DNA from: Ancylobacter sonchi
GTDB taxonomy: Bacteria > Pseudomonadota > Alphaproteobacteria > Rhizobiales > Xanthobacteraceae
Reading direction: 5' to 3'
NCBI RefSeq assembly: GCF_018390695.1
Contig: NZ_JAHBGF010000033.1
Coordinates: 180,246-244,245, forward strand
Length of the DNA stretch: 64,000 nt
Position 1 is the stretch's first letter, and every line of letters starts with the position of its first letter. This document shows, piece after piece, positions 24,786-34,883 of the stretch. The notes below the pieces were generated by a model, which was given only the letters and a program-made list of their open reading frames with translations, made no database searches and had not been told where the DNA came from. The position numbers and the translations under genes are program-made.

Positions 24786-25481
24786 ATGCTGGAAGTCCAG
24801 GACATCGACCTGTTCTACGGCGCTGCGCAGGCCTTGCGCGGGGTTTCGCTGAAGGCGGAGCCCGGCAAGGTGACCTGCGTGCTTGGCCGCAACGGCGTGG
24901 GCAAGACCAGCCTGATGCGCGCCATCGTCGGCCAGCAGCCGGTCGCCCGCGGGGCCATCCGCTTCGACGGTGACGACATCACCACGATGAAGCCGGCCGA
25001 GCGGGCGCGGCGCGGCATCGCCTTCGTGCCGCAGGGGCGGGAGATCTTCCCGCTGCTGACGGTGTCGGAGAATCTGCAGACCGGCTTCGCGCCCTTGAAG
25101 CGCGCGGACCGTTTCATTCCCGACGACGTGTTCTCGCTGTTCCCGGTGCTGGATTCGATGCTGCGGCGGCGCGGCGGCGACCTTTCCGGCGGCCAGCAGC
25201 AGCAACTCGCCATCGGCCGCGCGCTGGTGATGCGGCCCAAGGTGCTGGTGCTCGACGAGCCGACCGAGGGCATCCAGCCCTCGATCATCAAGGACATCGG
25301 TAATGCCATCCGCTACTTGCGGAGCAAGGGCGATATGGCCATCGTGCTGGTCGAACAGTATTTCGACTTCGCCAAGGAGCTTGCGGACCATTTCGTCGTG
25401 ATGGAACGCGGGGCTGTGGTGATGTCGGGCGATGGCGCCGCCCTCGAGGATCCGGATGTACGTAACCGCATTGCCGTGTGA
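24786..25481 (+). CDS. urtE: Urea ABC transporter ATP-binding protein UrtE
   Basis: 231 residues, LivF-type. Walker A GRNGVGKT, Q-loop FVPQGREIFPLLTVSENL, signature LSGGQQQQLAIGRAL, Walker B VLVLDEPTEGIQPSI and LVEQYFDF. Second ATPase of the urea importer. Its 3' end overlaps the likely ureD start, tying import to hydrolysis in one transcript. Confidence 0.97.
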   Translation: MLEVQDIDLFYGAAQALRGVSLKAEPGKVTCVLGRNGVGKTSLMRAIVGQQPVARGAIRFDGDDITTMKPAERARRGIAFVPQGREIFPLLTVSENLQTGFAPLKRADRFIPDDVFSLFPVLDSMLRRRGGDLSGGQQQQLAIGRALVMRPKVLVLDEPTEGIQPSIIKDIGNAIRYLRSKGDMAIVLVEQYFDFAKELADHFVVMERGAVVMSGDGAALEDPDVRNRIAV

Positions 25482-26328
25482 GCCCGCCGCCGGGGAGGTC
25501 GTCCCCGGCGTGCTGCGCTCGCGCGGTCGCCTGCTGCTTCACGCGCGCTTCGCCGACGGGCGCACGATTCCCGACCGCCTCGAGGAGGAGGGCCCGAGCC
25601 GCATCCGCTTCCCGGCGGCGGCGCGGCGCGGCCGCTCGCTGGAAGGCATCATCCTCAACACCGGCGGCGGAGTCGCCGGCGGCGACCATTTCGCCGCGCG
25701 GATGGAGGCGGGCGAGGGCGCGCGGCTGGTGCTCACCTCACAGGCGGCGGAGAAGTGCTACCGCTCGGATGGCGGGCTGTCGCGGCTGTCGGTGGACCTC
25801 GCCGTGGCGCCGGGCGCCTCGCTCGACTGGCTGCCGCAGGCGACCATCCTGTTCGACGGCGCGCGCGTCGCCCGCACCATCCGCGCGGACGTCGCCGAGG
25901 GCTCGCGGTTGCTGCTGGTGGAAACGGTGGTGCTCGGGCGCACCGCGCGCGGCGAGCGCTTCACCTATGGCCAGCTGACCGATTCGTGGCGGGTGCGCCG
26001 CGGTGGCCGGCTCGTCTATGCCGACGGGCTCAGCCTTGAGGGCGCGGTGAGCGGCGTGCTCGACCGGTCCGCCTGCGCGCAGGGATGGGCAGCCTTTGCC
26101 ACCGCGCTGCTGGTGGCGCCGGACGCCGTGGAGCGGCTCGACGCGTTGCGCGAGGCTTCCGAGGCGTTGCAGGAGGCGCGTAACGACGTCGAGATCGGCG
26201 TCAGCGCCTGGGACGGCATGGCCTCGGTACGGCTGCTGGCGCGTGACGGACTGGGGCTGGACGCCGCCATTCGCCGCCTGCTCGGCCCGCTCGGTGTTTG
26301 CGACCCGCCGCGCATCTGGCATTTCTGA
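25456..26328 (+). CDS. ureD: Urease accessory protein UreD
   Basis: About 290 residues from the ATG at 25456, which lies inside the urtE 3' end; an ATG at 25432 would add 8 residues. Family marks: RSRGRLLLHARFADGRTIPDRLEEEGPSRIRFP, ILNTGGGVAGGDHF, LTSQAAEKCYRS, and WLPQATILFDGARVARTIRAD. UreD binds apo-urease and forms the scaffold for UreF and UreG during nickel insertion. Cytoplasmic. Confidence 0.95.
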   Translation: MYVTALPCEPAAGEVVPGVLRSRGRLLLHARFADGRTIPDRLEEEGPSRIRFPAAARRGRSLEGIILNTGGGVAGGDHFAARMEAGEGARLVLTSQAAEKCYRSDGGLSRLSVDLAVAPGASLDWLPQATILFDGARVARTIRADVAEGSRLLLVETVVLGRTARGERFTYGQLTDSWRVRRGGRLVYADGLSLEGAVSGVLDRSACAQGWAAFATALLVAPDAVERLDALREASEALQEARNDVEIGVSAWDGMASVRLLARDGLGLDAAIRRLLGPLGVCDPPRIWHF

Positions 26329-26413
26329 TGCATTCTGCTGTCGCCCGATTTGCTGATCCCCCGACTTTCTCACGCCCGACGGCCCGTCGCCCGCATCTTC
26401 CCGGAGTAGACCG

Positions 26414-27034
26414 ATGAATCTGAGCCCGCGCGAAAAGGACAAGCTGCTCGTCTCCATGGCAGCGATGGTGGCCCGCCGGCGGCTGGAGCGCGGCGTGAAG
26501 CTCAACCATCCCGAGGCGGTGGCGCTGATCACCGACGTGGTGGTCGAGGGTGCACGCGACGGCAAGACGGTGGCCGAGCTGATGACGCTCGGCGCGACCG
26601 TGCTGACCGCCGAGCAGGTGATGCCGGGCGTCGCCGACATGATCCACGACGTGCAGGTCGAGGCGACCTTCCCGGACGGCACCAAGCTCGTCACCGTGCA
26701 CGAGCCGATCCGCCGCCTGTTCGCCGGCCCGGTGCCGGGCGAGATCCTCACCGAGGAGGGCGAGATCGAGCTGCTCGCCGGCCGCGAGACGGTGACGCTG
26801 ACCGTTGCCAATACCGGCGACCGGCCGATCCAGGTCGGCAGCCACTACCATTTCTTCGAGACCAACGCGGCGCTCGCCTTCGACCGCGAACTGGCGCGCG
26901 GCAAGCGGCTCGCCATTCCCAGCGGCACGGCGGTGCGCTTCGAACCAGGCCAGTCGCGCGAGGTCACGCTGGTCGAGCTCGCCGGCAAGAAGGAGGTCTA
27001 CGGCTTCCGCCAGCAGGTGATGGGCCGTCTCTGA
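26414..27034 (+). CDS. ureAB: Fused urease gamma-beta subunit
   Basis: 206 residues combining both small urease subunits: residues 1-100 are gamma ([70 protein letters not shown]), and about 105-206 are beta ([51 protein letters not shown]). Separate ureA and ureB genes are more common; fusions are known in Helicobacter and some alphaproteobacteria. It assembles with UreC. The 85-bp gap from ureD contains no gene. Confidence 0.97.
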   Translation: MNLSPREKDKLLVSMAAMVARRRLERGVKLNHPEAVALITDVVVEGARDGKTVAELMTLGATVLTAEQVMPGVADMIHDVQVEATFPDGTKLVTVHEPIRRLFAGPVPGEILTEEGEIELLAGRETVTLTVANTGDRPIQVGSHYHFFETNAALAFDRELARGKRLAIPSGTAVRFEPGQSREVTLVELAGKKEVYGFRQQVMGRL

Positions 27035-27083
27035 CCGCGCCCCGCTTGCCTCGCCCGTCCCACGCTTCGATCGGATCTTTCCC

Positions 27084-28796
27084 ATGGCCCTCAAGATTTC
27101 CCGCGCCTTCTATTCCGAGCTGTTCGGCCCGACCACCGGCGACCGCATCCGCCTCGCCGACACCGCGCTGGTCATCGAGGTGGAGAAGGACTTCACCGTC
27201 TATGGCGAGGAGGTGAAGTTCGGCGGCGGCAAGACCATCCGCGACGGCATGGGGCAGGCGCAGACGACGCGCGCGCAGGGCTCGGTCGACACCGTCATCA
27301 CCAATGCGGTGATCCTCGACCATTGGGGGATCGTGAAGGCGGATATCGGCCTGCGCGACGGCCGGATCCACGCCATCGGCAAGGCCGGCAATCCGGACAT
27401 CCAGCCGGGCGTCGACATCGTCATCGGCCCGGGCACCGAGGTGATCGCCGGCGAAGGCAAGATCGTCACCGCCGGCGGCTTCGACAGCCATATCCACTTC
27501 ATCTGCCCGCAGCAGATCGAGCACGCGCTGATGAGCGGCGTAACCACCATGCTGGGCGGCGGCACCGGCCCGTCGGCGGGCACCAACGCCACCACCTGCA
27601 CCCCCGGCGCCTGGCACATCGAGATGATGCTGCGCGCCTTCGACTCATTTCCGGTCAACCTCGCTCTGTCGAGCAAGGGCAACGCCTCGCTGCCCGGCGC
27701 GCTGGTCGAGATGATCGAGGCCGGCGCCTGCGCCATGAAGCTGCACGAGGACTGGGGCACCACCCCGGCCGCCATCGACAACTGCCTCTCGGTCGCCGAC
27801 GAGTACGACGTGCAGGTGATGATCCACACCGACACGCTGAACGAGAGCGGCTTCGTCGAGGACACCGTCGCGGCCTTCAAGGGCCGCACCATCCACGCCT
27901 TCCATACCGAGGGCGCCGGCGGCGGCCACGCGCCGGACATCATGACGGTGGTCGGGCTGCCGCATGTGCTGCCGTCCTCCACCAACCCGACGCGGCCGTT
28001 CACGATCAACACGCTAGACGAGCATCTCGACATGCTGATGGTGTGCCACCATCTCGATCCCGAGATCGCCGAGGACCTCGCCTTCGCCGAGAGCCGCATC
28101 CGCAAGGAGACCATCGCGGCCGAGGACATCCTGCACGATCTCGGCGCCATCTCGATGATGAGCTCGGACAGCCAGGCGATGGGCCGGCTCGGCGAGGTGA
28201 TCACCCGCACCTGGCAGACCGCTCACAAGATGAAGCTGCAGCGTGGCCTGCTACCCGGCGACAGCGAGCGCAACGACAATGCCCGCGCCAAGCGCTATGT
28301 GGCGAAGTACACCATCAACCCCTCGATCGCCCATGGCGTCTCCCGCCATATCGGCTCGGTGGAGCCGGGCAAGCTGGCCGACCTCGTCATCTGGTCGCCG
28401 GCCTTCTTCGGCACCAAGCCGGACATGGTGATCAAGGGCGGGGCGATCGTCGCGGCGCGGATGGGCGACCCCAACGCTTCGATCCCGACGCCGCAGCCGG
28501 TGCATTACCGCCAGATGTGGGGCGCCTATGGCAAGGCGCGCACCGCGACCTCGCTCACCTTCGTCTCCAAGGCGGCGGTGGAACTCGGCATCGGCGCCCG
28601 GCTCGGGCTGGAGAAGAAGGTGGTTGGCATCGAGAACGTGCGCGGCGGCATCTCCAAGGCGTCGATGATCCACAACGACGCCACCCCGCATCTGGAGATC
28701 GACCCGGAAACCTATGAGGTGCGGGCGGACGGCGAATTGCTGACCTGCGCGCCTGCCACCGAACTGCCGATGGCGCAGCGCTACTTCCTGTTCTAA
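27084..28796 (+). CDS. ureC: Urease alpha (catalytic) subunit
   Basis: 570 residues, full length. Hydrolyses urea to ammonia and carbamate at a dinickel site. Metal and catalytic residues are all visible: H136 and H138 (SHIHF), carbamylated K219 (AMKLHED), H248 (MIHTD), H274 ([15 protein letters not shown]), the flap MLMVCHHLD with C321-H322, and D362 (SSDSQAMGR). Starts 49 bp after the gamma-beta gene. Cytoplasmic; needs UreDEFG for activation. Confidence 0.99.
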   Translation: MALKISRAFYSELFGPTTGDRIRLADTALVIEVEKDFTVYGEEVKFGGGKTIRDGMGQAQTTRAQGSVDTVITNAVILDHWGIVKADIGLRDGRIHAIGKAGNPDIQPGVDIVIGPGTEVIAGEGKIVTAGGFDSHIHFICPQQIEHALMSGVTTMLGGGTGPSAGTNATTCTPGAWHIEMMLRAFDSFPVNLALSSKGNASLPGALVEMIEAGACAMKLHEDWGTTPAAIDNCLSVADEYDVQVMIHTDTLNESGFVEDTVAAFKGRTIHAFHTEGAGGGHAPDIMTVVGLPHVLPSSTNPTRPFTINTLDEHLDMLMVCHHLDPEIAEDLAFAESRIRKETIAAEDILHDLGAISMMSSDSQAMGRLGEVITRTWQTAHKMKLQRGLLPGDSERNDNARAKRYVAKYTINPSIAHGVSRHIGSVEPGKLADLVIWSPAFFGTKPDMVIKGGAIVAARMGDPNASIPTPQPVHYRQMWGAYGKARTATSLTFVSKAAVELGIGARLGLEKKVVGIENVRGGISKASMIHNDATPHLEIDPETYEVRADGELLTCAPATELPMAQRYFLF

Positions 28797-28831
28797 ACCT
28801 CACGGGCTGGGCAGTCCTGAAGGAGACGACC

Positions 28832-29647
28832 ATGATCCGCGCTCGCACGCTTGTTCCCGCCGGCAGCTGGGACGTGTCCACCGCCGCCGACAAGGTGGTG
28901 CTGCCGCACGACGGACGGCACCGCCGCCGCATCGCCATGCGCGGGGAGGGCGACGTGGTGTTCCTGCTCGACCTGCCGGAAGCCGTGCGGCTGAAGGACG
29001 GAGACGGCATCGCACTGGAAGACGGGCGCCTGGTGGCGGTGGTCGCCGCCGAGGAGCCGGTGGCGGAGATCGTCGCCCGCGACCCGCACCATCTGGCGCG
29101 CCTCGCCTGGCATCTCGGCAACCGCCACGTGCCGGCGCAACTGCTCGCCGACCGCATCCGCATCGCCCGCGACAGCGTGCTGGAGGAGATGGCGCGCGGG
29201 CTCGGCGCCACGGTCGACATCGTCGAGGCCTCCTTCGAGCCGGAGGGCGGCGCCTATGAGGCCGCCGAGGCGCATGGGCACGGCCATGCGGGCCATGATC
29301 ATGGCGATCACGGGCATCACGATCACGGGCACCACGACCATGATCACGAGCATCACGGGCACGAGCACCATGAGCATGGCGAGGCCTGCGGCTGCGGCCA
29401 CGATCATGGCGACCATCATCACCATCAGCACGACGTGATCCACATCGGCAGCGCTCCGGCAGAGGCGCCGGTGCATCGCGGCCATGGCCACGACCACCAT
29501 GACCACCAGCACAAGCACGCCCATGGCGAGGCCTGCGGCTGCGGCCACGAGCACCACGATCACGACCATCACGATCACGACCATCACGGGCACGATCATC
29601 ATCACGACCACCACGACCATAAGGGCCATGGCCACGGACACGGCTGA
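28832..29647 (+). CDS. ureE: Nickel metallochaperone UreE with very long His-rich tail
   Basis: 271 residues. Residues 1 to about 145 are a normal UreE body (HRRRIAMRGEGDVVFLLDLPEA, DPHHLARLAWHLGNRHVP). The remaining ~125 residues are a nickel-binding-type tail with about 55 histidines interspersed with Asp/Gly and two copies of HGEACGCGH, the latter adding Cys-x-Cys ligands. Typical UreE tails are much shorter (about 10-20 residues) or absent, so storage or buffering of nickel or another metal is likely. Shares 20 bp with the ureF start. Confidence 0.96.
   Translation: MIRARTLVPAGSWDVSTAADKVVLPHDGRHRRRIAMRGEGDVVFLLDLPEAVRLKDGDGIALEDGRLVAVVAAEEPVAEIVARDPHHLARLAWHLGNRHVPAQLLADRIRIARDSVLEEMARGLGATVDIVEASFEPEGGAYEAAEAHGHGHAGHDHGDHGHHDHGHHDHDHEHHGHEHHEHGEACGCGHDHGDHHHHQHDVIHIGSAPAEAPVHRGHGHDHHDHQHKHAHGEACGCGHEHHDHDHHDHDHHGHDHHHDHHDHKGHGHGHG
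29375..29550 (+). repeat. Duplicated 29-bp segment in the ureE tail
   Basis: Copies at 29375-29403 and 29522-29550 are identical and 147 bp (49 codons) apart, in frame, each encoding HGEACGCGH. The spacing in whole codons points to internal duplication of the metal-binding tail. Confidence 0.85.
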
Positions 29648-30353
29648 CGCGATCGCCGCGCCGGCCGAGGCCGCCGTCGCGCCCGACCTCATCGCGCTGT
29701 TCGTCTGGCTCTCGCCGGCCTATCCGGTCGGCGCCTTTGCCTATTCGCACGGTCTCGAATGGGCGGTGGAGGCCGGCGACATCCGCGACATGGCTGGCCT
29801 CCAGCGTTGGGTCGACGATCTCCTGCGCCATGGCGGCCCGTTCACCGACGCGGCGCTGCTCGCCCATGCCTGGCGGACGGCGCGGGCCGGCGACGGCGCC
29901 GGCTTCGCCGAGGTTGCGGAACTCGCCTGCGCCTTCGCGCCCTCGCGCGAGCGGCAGATGGAGACGCTCAACCAGGGCGACGCCTTCCTCACGGCGACCC
30001 GCGCCGCCTGGCCGGCGCCCGGCCTCGATCTGCTGTCGAGCGCGTGGAGCGGGCGGCTCGCCTATCCCGTCGCCGTCGGCGGCGCGGCGGCGGCGCACGG
30101 GCTGCCGATTGCCGCCACGCTCACCGGCTTCCTGACGGCGGTGGCGGCCAATCTGGTGTCCGCCGCGGTGCGGCTGGTGCCGCTCGGCCAAACCGACGGC
30201 AACCGCGCGCTCGCCGGCTGCGCGGCGACGATCCGCGCCGTCGCCGCCGAGGCGCCGCATGTCGACCTCGACGCGCTGGGCGGGGCGGCGCTGCGCTCCG
30301 ACATCGCCTCGATGCGTCACGAGACCCAGTATACCCGCCTGTTCCGCAGCTAG
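29628..30353 (+). CDS. ureF: Urease accessory protein UreF
   Basis: 241 residues. The family opening LIALFVWLSPAYPVGAFAYSHGLEWAVEAGDI is clear, as are LLRHGGPFTDAALLAHAWR and the C-terminal MRHETQYTRLFRS. UreF bridges UreD and UreG and helps gate nickel delivery. The ATG at 29628 lies inside the last codons of ureE; the frame is open further upstream but there encodes only a Thr-rich shadow of the His tail. Alternative start codons nearby cannot be excluded. Confidence 0.95.
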   Translation: MATDTADAIAAPAEAAVAPDLIALFVWLSPAYPVGAFAYSHGLEWAVEAGDIRDMAGLQRWVDDLLRHGGPFTDAALLAHAWRTARAGDGAGFAEVAELACAFAPSRERQMETLNQGDAFLTATRAAWPAPGLDLLSSAWSGRLAYPVAVGGAAAAHGLPIAATLTGFLTAVAANLVSAAVRLVPLGQTDGNRALAGCAATIRAVAAEAPHVDLDALGGAALRSDIASMRHETQYTRLFRS

Positions 30354-30410
30354 GGCCGCGAGGCTCCGGCGGCGCGAGCCGGCTTCAGATCATCGACAGG
30401 GAGTGCAGTC

Positions 30411-31055
<645 letters not shown>

Positions 31056-31063
31056 GTTGGGCG

Positions 31064-32272
31064 TCACTTTCCCAGATCGGGGGCCGCGAGCGGCGTCAGG
31101 TGCCGCAGGCCCTGCTCGAGGTCGGCGATCAGGTCGGCCGGATCCTCAAGGCCGATATGCAGCCGCACCGTCGGCCCGCCGGGCGCCCAGCGAGTGGCGG
31201 TCCGGGAGGTCGAGCAGTCGAACGGGATGGCGAGGCTCTCGAAGCCGCCCCAGCTGTAGCCGAGGCCGAACAGCGCCAGCGAATCCAGGAAGGCGTCGAC
31301 GCTCGGCTTCGCCGCCGGCTTCAGCACCACGCTGAACAGGCCGGAGGAGCCAGTGAAGTCGCGCACCCAGATGGCGTGGCCGGGCGCCTCCGGCAGCGCC
31401 GGATGCAGCACCTGCTTGACCTCCGGCCGCCCGGCGAGCCAGCGCGCCACGGTGAGCGCCGATTGCTGGTGGCGGGCGAGGCGCACCGACAGGGTGCGCA
31501 GCCCGCGCGCGGCGAGGAAGGCATCTTCCGGCGCCACGGTGAGGCCGAGATCGCCATGGGTGGTGCGCAGCCGCCTGTAGCAGCGCTCATTGGCCGAGAT
31601 GGTGCCGAGATTGAGATCGGAATGGCCGCCGATATATTTGGTGCCGGCCTGGATCGACAGGTCGACACCGAAGGCGTGCGGCCGGAAATAGAGCGGCGTC
31701 GCCCAGGTGTTGTCGATGAGGGTGACGATGTCCGTCGTCGCTGCGGCGGCGACGATCGCCGGCACGTCCTGCATCTCGAAGGATTGCGAGCCCGGCGATT
31801 CCATGAAGATGGCGCGGGTGTTCGGCCGGAACAGCGCGGCGATGCCGCCGCCGATCAGCGGGTCGTAATAGGTGGTCTCGATGCCGAAGCGCCGCAGCAC
31901 CTCGTTGCAGACCCGCCGCGTCGGCGCATAGGCGGTGTCGACCATCAGGAGGTGGTCGCCGGCCTCCAGCACCGAGAGCAGGGCGGTGCTGACCGCCGAC
32001 AGGCCGGACGGTGTGAGCACCACGCCGGCGCCGCCTTCGAATTCGGCAAGCGCCGTCTCCAGCGCCTCGACGGAGGGATTGCCGCGCCGGCCGTAGGAGT
32101 AGCGCCCGGTATGGTGCTCGAGATCGTGCACGGTCGGCGACAGCACGGTGGAGCCGCGCACCACAGGCACATTCACAAAGCCGTCAAATCTCTGTGGATC
32201 GCGGCCGGCATTTACGAGGGTGGTATCGGACGCGTAGGCGGGCCGGTTGGTGCCCTTGGGCTGCTTCGACAT
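31064..32272 (-). CDS. metC: Cystathionine beta-lyase
   Basis: 402 residues from ATG 32272 (GTG at 32281 possible). Cys/Met-metabolism PLP family: RYSYGRRGNPSVEALETALAEFEGG, SGLSAVSTALLSVL, IDNTWATPLYFRPHAFGVDLSIQAGTKYIGGHSDLNLG with the PLP lysine in GTKYIGG, and C-terminal WGGFESLAIPFDCSTSRTATRW typical of the MetC (alpha-proteobacterial CBL) branch. Cleaves cystathionine to homocysteine, pyruvate and ammonia in methionine synthesis. Divergent from the aap operon. Confidence 0.9.
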   Translation of the reverse strand: MSKQPKGTNRPAYASDTTLVNAGRDPQRFDGFVNVPVVRGSTVLSPTVHDLEHHTGRYSYGRRGNPSVEALETALAEFEGGAGVVLTPSGLSAVSTALLSVLEAGDHLLMVDTAYAPTRRVCNEVLRRFGIETTYYDPLIGGGIAALFRPNTRAIFMESPGSQSFEMQDVPAIVAAAATTDIVTLIDNTWATPLYFRPHAFGVDLSIQAGTKYIGGHSDLNLGTISANERCYRRLRTTHGDLGLTVAPEDAFLAARGLRTLSVRLARHQQSALTVARWLAGRPEVKQVLHPALPEAPGHAIWVRDFTGSSGLFSVVLKPAAKPSVDAFLDSLALFGLGYSWGGFESLAIPFDCSTSRTATRWAPGGPTVRLHIGLEDPADLIADLEQGLRHLTPLAAPDLGK

Positions 32273-32544
32273 GGACTGCACTGGTTCTCATCGGACGGGG
32301 GCGTAATTGGGGGCGAGCGCCGCTCCCGCGTCAAGCGCTTGACCGCATCAGAATACATCGTTCTGATGACCTTACGGCCGCACGACACGTCATGCGCGCA
32401 TGCGCTGCGTCTAAGACGAACGGCGCACGCCCTTGCGGCAGGTGTACGTGTCGAGCGGCATGCGACTTGCTTAGCTCTTCGCCCGCATCCATCTGCATCC
32501 GCAGATGCGTGCCCGATCAAAAACCGATGTACAGGGCTGCCATC
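32273..32544. promoter_or_regulatory. Divergent control region metC / aapJ
   Basis: 272 bp without genes. An 8-bp inverted repeat CATCAGAA-N7-TTCTGATG (32346-32368) is a candidate operator for either gene. A perfect hairpin CATCTGC-ATCC-GCAGATG (32490-32507) lies 38 bp before the aapJ ATG and would be in its leader RNA. No known riboswitch recognised. Confidence 0.45.
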
Positions 32545-33561
32545 ATGAAACGCCTCCTCTCCACCCTCGCCCTTGCCGGCGCCTTCGGCCTCGCCGCGGC
32601 CGGCGCCCAAGCCGCGAAGCTCGACCAGGTGAAGGCCAAGGGCTTCATCCAGTGCGGCGTGAGCCAGGGCCTGCCCGGCTTCTCCAACCCGGACGACAAG
32701 GGCAACTGGACCGGCCTCGACGTCGACTTCTGCCGCGCGGTGGCGGCGGCGGTGTTCGGCGACGCGACCAAGGTGAAGTTCACCCCCCTGTCGGCCAAGG
32801 ACCGCTTCACCGCCCTGCAGTCCGGCGACATCGACATCCTGTCGCGCAACACCACCTGGACCATTTCGCGCGACACCTCGCTCGGCCTCAACTTCACCGG
32901 CGTGACCTATTACGACGGCCAGGGCTTCATGATCCGCAAGGACAAGAAGGTGAACTCGGCGCTCGAACTGGCCGGCGCCTCGGTGTGTACCCAGACCGGC
33001 ACCACCACCGAGCAGAACGTCGCGGACTTCTTCCGCGCCAACAACATGCAGTATGAGGTGATCGCGTTCGCGACCGCCGACGAGACCATCAAGGCCTATG
33101 ACGCCGGCCGCTGCGACGTCTACACCACCGACCGCTCCGGCCTCGCCGCCGAACGCCTCAAACTGACGAACCCGGACGATCACATCGTCCTGCCGGAGAT
33201 CATCTCCAAGGAGCCGCTCGGCCCGGTGGTCAGCCATGGCGACGACCAGTGGTTCGACATCGTGAAGTGGGTGCTGTTCGCGCAGGTCAATGCTGAGGAA
33301 CTGGGCGTTTCCTCCAAGAACCTCGACGAGCAGCTGAAGTCGACCAACCCCGAGATCAAGCGTCTGGTCGGCACCGAGGGCAAGTTCGGCGAAGGCCTCG
33401 GCATCGGCAATGACTGGGTGGTCAACATCGTCAAGCTCGTCGGCAATTACGGCGAGATGTACGACCGCAATGTCGGGCCGGACACCCCGCTGAAGCTGGC
33501 GCGCGGCACCAACGCCCTGTGGACCAAGGGCGGCCTGCAGTACGCCCCGCCGATCCGCTGA
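32545..33561 (+). CDS. aapJ: General L-amino-acid ABC transporter, substrate-binding protein
   Basis: 338 residues. Sec signal MKRLLSTLALAGAFGLAAAGAQA, then a polar amino-acid binding fold with KAKGFIQCGVSQGLPGFSNPDDKGNWTGLDVDFCRAVAAAVFGDA, RNTTWTISRDTSLGLNFTGVTYYDGQGFM and DVYTTDRSGLAAER, all typical of AapJ/BztA. Delivers diverse L-amino acids to AapQM. ATG 32545 gives the best signal peptide (ATG 32527 is upstream). A hairpin separates it from aapQ, consistent with higher expression of the binding protein. Confidence 0.96.
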   Translation: MKRLLSTLALAGAFGLAAAGAQAAKLDQVKAKGFIQCGVSQGLPGFSNPDDKGNWTGLDVDFCRAVAAAVFGDATKVKFTPLSAKDRFTALQSGDIDILSRNTTWTISRDTSLGLNFTGVTYYDGQGFMIRKDKKVNSALELAGASVCTQTGTTTEQNVADFFRANNMQYEVIAFATADETIKAYDAGRCDVYTTDRSGLAAERLKLTNPDDHIVLPEIISKEPLGPVVSHGDDQWFDIVKWVLFAQVNAEELGVSSKNLDEQLKSTNPEIKRLVGTEGKFGEGLGIGNDWVVNIVKLVGNYGEMYDRNVGPDTPLKLARGTNALWTKGGLQYAPPIR

Positions 33562-33571
33562 TCGATCCCGC

Positions 33572-33593
33572 GTCCCCCGGCTCACCGGGGGAC
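33572..33593 (+). other. Intra-operon hairpin after aapJ
   Basis: GTCCCCCGG-CTCA-CCGGGGGAC, a perfect 9-bp stem 10 bp after the aapJ stop, with no U-run. Such hairpins usually stabilise the upstream mRNA or attenuate reading into the permease genes. Similar to hairpins at 49778 and 61083. Confidence 0.6.
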
Positions 33594-33682
33594 GCTCCGC
33601 TGGGGCGCGCGGGACCACAACCCGGCTTTAGACCGGGCCCGCCGCCTTCATGAAATGGGCCTCAACGAGGCGAGGGGAATTA

Positions 33683-34873
33683 ATGGCGGATTGGGTCGAG
33701 CCGGCGGTCAGGCAGGGCCGCACGTCGTTCATGAACGATCCGAAGGTACGAAGCATCGTCCTTCAGGTCGTCGCGCTGGTTCTGGTGATCGTCCTGGGCT
33801 GGATGTTCATCGACAATGCGAAGGAAAATCTCGCGGCGCAAAAGATCGCCACCGGCTTCGGCTTCCTGGAGAACACCGCCGGCTTCGGCATCAGCCAGAC
33901 CCTGATCAGCTATTCGGAGACGTCGACCTATGGCCGCGCCTTCGCCGTCGGCATCCTGAACACGCTGCTGGTGGCGGTGATCGGCATCTTCTTCGCCACC
34001 ATCATCGGCTTCCTCGTCGGCATCGGCCGGCTGTCCAAGAACTTCGTGATCCGGCTGATCTCCACCTGCTATGTGGAGCTGCTGCGCAACCTGCCGCCGC
34101 TGTTCCAGATCCTGTTCTGGTACCTCGCCGTGCTCAGTGCCATGCCGAACCCACGGCAGAGCATCTCGATCTTCGGCGAGGCCTACATTTCCAATCGTGG
34201 CATCGTGGTGCCGCGCCCGCTATTCGGCGAGGGCACCGGCCTCGTTTTGTGGACCTTCGGTTTCGCGGTGCTGGCCACGGTGCTGATCGGCGCCTGGGGG
34301 CGCCAGCGCCGCGAGGAGACCGGTCGGGGCTTTCCGACGCTGTGGATCGGCCTCGGGCTGATCATCGGACTGCCGCTGATCGCCATGATCGTCACCGGCT
34401 TTCCCATCACCTTCGAGAAGCCGGAGCTCAAGGGCTTCAATTTCGCCGGCGGCATGCGGGTCGTTCCGGAATTCGTCGCGCTGACGGTCGGCCTCGCCAC
34501 CTACACCGCCGCCTTCATCGCCGAGAACGTGCGCGCCGGCATCACATCGGTGAGCCACGGCCAGACCGAGGCGGCGAACTCGCTGGGGCTGCGCTCCGGC
34601 TACACGATGCGGCTGGTGGTGATCCCGCAGGCGATGCGGGTGATCATCCCGCCGCTGACCAGCCAGTATCTCAACCTGACCAAGAACTCCTCGCTGGCGG
34701 TGGCGATCGGCTATCCCGACCTCGTGGCGGTGTTCGCCGGCACCACGCTGAACCAGACCGGCCAGGCGATAGAGATCATCGCCATCACCATGGGTGTCTA
34801 TCTGGTCATCTCTATTATCACCTCGGTGATCATGAACGCCTACAACAAGCGCGTCGCGCTCGTGGAACGGTGA
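33683..34873 (+). CDS. aapQ: General L-amino-acid ABC transporter permease AapQ
   Basis: 396 residues. HisM-type permease with about eight membrane helices, including RAFAVGILNTLLVAVIGIFFATIIGFLVGIGRLS, CYVELLRNLPPLFQILFWYL and the EAA loop EAANSLGLRSGYTMRLVVIPQAMRVIIPPLTSQYLNLTKNSSLAVAIGYPDLV. Longer than ordinary polar amino-acid permeases, as known for AapQ/BztB. Start MADWVEPA follows GAGGGGAA. A same-strand overlapping frame was rejected as shadow. Confidence 0.95.
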   Translation: MADWVEPAVRQGRTSFMNDPKVRSIVLQVVALVLVIVLGWMFIDNAKENLAAQKIATGFGFLENTAGFGISQTLISYSETSTYGRAFAVGILNTLLVAVIGIFFATIIGFLVGIGRLSKNFVIRLISTCYVELLRNLPPLFQILFWYLAVLSAMPNPRQSISIFGEAYISNRGIVVPRPLFGEGTGLVLWTFGFAVLATVLIGAWGRQRREETGRGFPTLWIGLGLIIGLPLIAMIVTGFPITFEKPELKGFNFAGGMRVVPEFVALTVGLATYTAAFIAENVRAGITSVSHGQTEAANSLGLRSGYTMRLVVIPQAMRVIIPPLTSQYLNLTKNSSLAVAIGYPDLVAVFAGTTLNQTGQAIEIIAITMGVYLVISIITSVIMNAYNKRVALVER

Positions 34874-34883
34874 GGAGCGCGCC

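Noticed and set aside
29484..29627. Thr-rich extension upstream of ureF in the same frame
   Set aside because: It is the +1 frame of the CAC/CAT-rich ureE tail, not a real N-terminus; family homology begins after ATG 29628.
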